From Opitutales bacterium (GTDB taxonomy: Bacteria > Verrucomicrobiota > Verrucomicrobiia > Opitutales > Intestinicryptomonadaceae), in contig SUVP01000002.1 of NCBI GenBank assembly GCA_015061945.1, positions 186,001 through 250,000 of the forward strand: DNA of 64,000 nucleotides, given 5' to 3'. Each line of letters opens with the position of its first letter. The first letter of the stretch is position 1. The translations under genes and the position numbers were made by a program. The notes below the pieces were generated by a model. It made no database searches, was not told the DNA's origin, and worked only from the letters and a program-made list of their open reading frames with translations. Of the stretch, positions 61,521-64,000 are shown in pieces.

Positions 61521-62419
61521 TAAAAATTCAAGGTTCTCGAGACTTCTTTGCCAAAACCTTTCACTACAATTTTGTCCTCGCAAAATTCGATAGTTGAATA
61601 GGTCGGCTCTTTATTTTGGATAATAGATTGCATAGTCAGATAATGAACACTATTGTGTTGAACATAACCACCCTCGTGCAAATGCCCACAAATAAAGGCT
61701 TTCACGCACTTGTTGTTTTCCAAAATTTCTGCGATTTGTTCGTGATTAAACATTGACGCATGTGTAAATGGGAAAATTGTCATATGGCAAAATACTGCAA
61801 CTTTTTTATTTTCTTGCGTTGCTTTTTTTAATCCATTCTCAAGCCATTCGAGCTGTTCGGAATCTACGCCACCGCCCCAAACTACGCCATTTTCTTTGCC
61901 TTTTACTTTAGCAAGCCAATATGCCGATTCATTTGTGCAACGTTCATTTTTAATTTTTGAAACTCGAGAAAGTCGCATAGAATCTAAAACAAAGAAACGC
62001 CAATTTTTAACATCAAAACTATAATACGATTTACTTTCCTCGAAAAGCATCGACATCATCTTGCGTTGCACCTCTGGCTTACAACGTAAATCGTGATTAC
62101 CCAAAACATTTTTTACGGGCACTCCAACAGAAGAAAGTTCGCCCATCATTTTTTGAAGTTGTGCTGGCTCGCCCTCGACAATATCGCCCAAATTCAAGAC
62201 ACAATCAAACTTTTCATTTTTAACTTTTGAGATGGCACTTTGAACTTTCGAGAAAGACATTTTATAATCTTTTGCACCGTCATCTGCTCTATCGTCGTCG
62301 CAGTGAATATCGGCAAAAGAAAGCATTTTCACAGACTCACTCTTTTTGCACGACACAACAATCGGTGTCAAAATTCCGCCAAAAATTGACGACATAAAAT
62401 TTCTTCTACACAACTTCAT
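61520..62419 (-). CDS. Exported calcineurin-like metallophosphoesterase
   Basis: A 299-residue metallophosphoesterase. The N-terminus MKLCRRNFMSSIFGGILTPIVVSCKK contains a Tat-type C-R-R-N-F leader and a possible lipobox (VVSC, Cys at about 24). All five calcineurin motifs are present: FADIHCDD, LNLGDIVEG, LGNHDLR, CHMTIF and CGHLHEGG. I start it at 62419; an upstream Met at 62431 gives the extra residues MGWG. Substrate unknown. It is 19 bp downstream of the acyltransferase gene and has its own terminator. Confidence 0.82.
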   Translation of the reverse strand: MKLCRRNFMSSIFGGILTPIVVSCKKSESVKMLSFADIHCDDDRADDGAKDYKMSFSKVQSAISKVKNEKFDCVLNLGDIVEGEPAQLQKMMGELSSVGVPVKNVLGNHDLRCKPEVQRKMMSMLFEESKSYYSFDVKNWRFFVLDSMRLSRVSKIKNERCTNESAYWLAKVKGKENGVVWGGGVDSEQLEWLENGLKKATQENKKVAVFCHMTIFPFTHASMFNHEQIAEILENNKCVKAFICGHLHEGGYVQHNSVHYLTMQSIIQNKEPTYSTIEFCEDKIVVKGFGKEVSRTLNF

Positions 62420-62438
62420 ACCCCACCCCACACATATA

Positions 62439-64000
62439 CTATTGTTCTTCAGAAACTCCGTGATATTTGCGATACTCTATCGTTTGTTTTTCGCCCATAT
62501 ACGACTTCAACAACTTTGGATCAGTCTTGAGCAAGTCGACCATAATAAGCCCGTCGATACATGAACCGAACTCATCATCGACATTAAATGCGAGCAATTC
62601 ACCATCGAGCTTCAGATAATGTTTGAGCAAAGTCGGTATGCCTTTGTTATCAATTTCAACTTCGGATACGAGAGCCGAAACGTGGTCGATATCGGCGGCA
62701 CCCTCCATCAACGCCTTGATATCGACACTTTTCATCGACACTTTTGGTGGATTTTTCGCCTTTACAAACTTTGCTAATTCTTCAGATGTTTTGCGTTCCA
62801 TCAAGAATTGCACCATTAAATCTTTCGATATTGAATTGTATTGTGCACTGATACTCACAGGTCCGTAAAGCACACGATACTGCGGGTTGCGATACAAATA
62901 TTCGCCGATACCACGCCACAAAATTGCGAGTGTCGAACGTTTCTTTTGGTACTGACTTGCTACAAACGATCTACCCATTTCGAGTGCTGGCGATATGCGG
63001 TCGATTAGCTCTCTTTTGATTTTAAATAATGTCGATGCGTACAAACCTTGTACACCAAGCGAGTTCATAATTTTGTCGGTTCTACCGATTCGATATGCAC
63101 CTGCAATCTTCTTATTTTCGGCATCCCACATAAACATATGCAAGTAGTATTGGTCGAACTCGTCGGTATCAATGCTCTTGCCGGTACCCTCGCCAACCTC
63201 ACGGAAAGTTTCTTCACGCAAGCGTCCAATTTCCAACATCGCCCATGGAATCTGCCATGCTTCAGCACAATAGACTGATATTTTTTCGCCACTTATCATA
63301 CATGCAGATTCAGGAAGTGCCGAAATTTCTTTTTCGATAAGCTGTGGGTCGATAGGCAAAATCAAATCTTGCATTTCCTTGTGCATCATCGGGAAAATTT
63401 TTTCGATACTGCGTTGAATGATTTTCAGCTGTGTTTTATCTTGCTTTTCGCCCTTGTTATTGCGACCTCCCAAGACGTATGAATTTATACGGAGCCACGA
63501 AGTCAATTCTTCGTCATTTTGGAATTCTGAAACTTTGCGTGCCGAGATTACACCACCAACGTGCATTTGTATTTTCTTGCGACGTGCAACATAAAACATT
63601 TCTCGAATGAGCAACAATGTACGCAAGCGTGGATGGATAAGCCCAGCCAAATAGAAAAGCCAAGAATTTCTGCCATCAAAATAAACAGGCAAAATATTTG
63701 CTTTTGTGCGACGTGCAATTTGTGCGATATTTGTGTTCCACTCGGGGTCGCTAATGCAACAATCTTTAACGTGAATGTGCGACACTGTCCCCGACGGGAA
63801 CGTCCCGACACAACCTCCATTTTTGAGAAGTCGGATTGTATCTTTCATCGACGACACGTTTTGGGCTGTCGCACTTTTTCCGCCAAATGGATTTACGCAT
63901 ATTGCGTATTCTTTAATTTCTGGCATATTGGCGAGAAGTCCGTTCAGAATAATTTTTGCGTCTTCGCGAACACTCAAAAGCACTGCTCCCAAAACGATTC
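62439..64000 (-). CDS. PlsC-GNAT-type lysophospholipid/ornithine acyltransferase fusion (5' end cut)
   Basis: The reading frame is open through the window end at 64000, so the N-terminus, including the NHxxxxD motif, lies outside. The visible 520 residues start with IVLGAVLLS and contain the PlsC-like acyltransferase segments VNPFGGKSATAQN and GTFPSGTVSHIHVKD, WNTNIAQIARRTKANILPVYFDGRNSWLF. From about residue 215 comes a hemolysin/OlsB-like GNAT acyltransferase domain (YCAEAWQIPWAMLEIGRLREETFREVGEGTGKS, ALEMGRSFV). Two-domain proteins of this kind synthesise ornithine or related aminolipids. The frame after the end uses no in-window ATG; a TTG at 63992 is not proposed as start. Confidence 0.85.
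   Translation of the reverse strand, partial: IVLGAVLLSVREDAKIILNGLLANMPEIKEYAICVNPFGGKSATAQNVSSMKDTIRLLKNGGCVGTFPSGTVSHIHVKDCCISDPEWNTNIAQIARRTKANILPVYFDGRNSWLFYLAGLIHPRLRTLLLIREMFYVARRKKIQMHVGGVISARKVSEFQNDEELTSWLRINSYVLGGRNNKGEKQDKTQLKIIQRSIEKIFPMMHKEMQDLILPIDPQLIEKEISALPESACMISGEKISVYCAEAWQIPWAMLEIGRLREETFREVGEGTGKSIDTDEFDQYYLHMFMWDAENKKIAGAYRIGRTDKIMNSLGVQGLYASTLFKIKRELIDRISPALEMGRSFVASQYQKKRSTLAILWRGIGEYLYRNPQYRVLYGPVSISAQYNSISKDLMVQFLMERKTSEELAKFVKAKNPPKVSMKSVDIKALMEGAADIDHVSALVSEVEIDNKGIPTLLKHYLKLDGELLAFNVDDEFGSCIDGLIMVDLLKTDPKLLKSYMGEKQTIEYRKYHGVSEEQ

Noticed and set aside
1-64000. CRISPR, IS elements, prophage, tRNA or rRNA genes
   Set aside because: No direct-repeat array, transposase, integrase, tail or capsid genes, or cloverleaf-like sequence was noticed; intergenic regions are short and AT-rich.

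Overview
The window looks like a chromosomal segment of a Gram-negative, polysaccharide-degrading bacterium, most likely Verrucomicrobiota close to Opitutales. This is inferred from the gene set, not from a marker-gene tree. Supporting signs are a PEP-CTERM protein with an Opitutales-like tail (VPEPAEWA...YRKRK), an exosortase with an EpsI partner, many secreted glycoside hydrolases (GH10, GH2, GH106, GH42-like, DUF4838), an outer-membrane-type Mla lipid transport operon, a bacterial family-B DNA polymerase, an AroA-Cmk fusion, and moderately AT-rich DNA. I see no rRNA, tRNA, IS element, prophage or CRISPR array. No gene-free stretch exceeds about 205 bp.

Layout. 1-4.7 kb: hisD (cut by the window edge), a family-B DNA polymerase, then adk-ymdB. 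4.7-9.5 kb: secreted GH10 xylanase, exported PHP phosphoesterase, PEP-CTERM protein. 9.5-14.6 kb: hemL, nadE, an iron/heme/cobalamin-type ABC transporter (ATPase and FecCD permease) and infA, all leftward. 14.7-21.7 kb: tadA facing a leftward run of LysM protein, parB, an unknown secreted protein, then the tight operon tyrA, aroA-cmk fusion, plsC, gdx. 21.9-28.9 kb: glmS, an EamA permease, a DUF4838 glycosidase-like protein with an MFS transporter, rpmG. 29-33.5 kb: mlaE(STAS)-mlaF-mlaD-lipoprotein-fabD. 33.6-41 kb: a GH42-like secreted enzyme, then a sulfonate/nitrate-type ABC transporter with an outer-membrane porin, divergent from a Tat-exported sulfide:quinone oxidoreductase. 41-43.2 kb: lipoprotein, OGG1-type glycosylase, AlkD-type repair protein. 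43.3-51.7 kb: tex, mdh, a phosphodiester glycosidase, an EEP hydrolase, murA, infC, amidase. 51.8-61.4 kb: GH106 rhamnosidase downstream of exosortase and epsI, a second GH42-like enzyme, a GH2 beta-mannosidase. 61.5-64 kb: an exported metallophosphoesterase and a PlsC-GNAT acyltransferase cut by the window end.

How they fit together. Housekeeping functions (translation, NAD, heme, aromatic amino acids, nucleotides, cell wall, lipid asymmetry) are interleaved with an exported plant- or algal-polysaccharide degradation set. The accessory parts most worth attention are the SQR/ABC/porin module with a shared inverted repeat, the exosortase operon that ends in a rhamnosidase, the two GH42-like paralogues sharing an E-x-D-x-R-T motif, and several palindromic or tandem repeats in front of glycan genes that look like operators.
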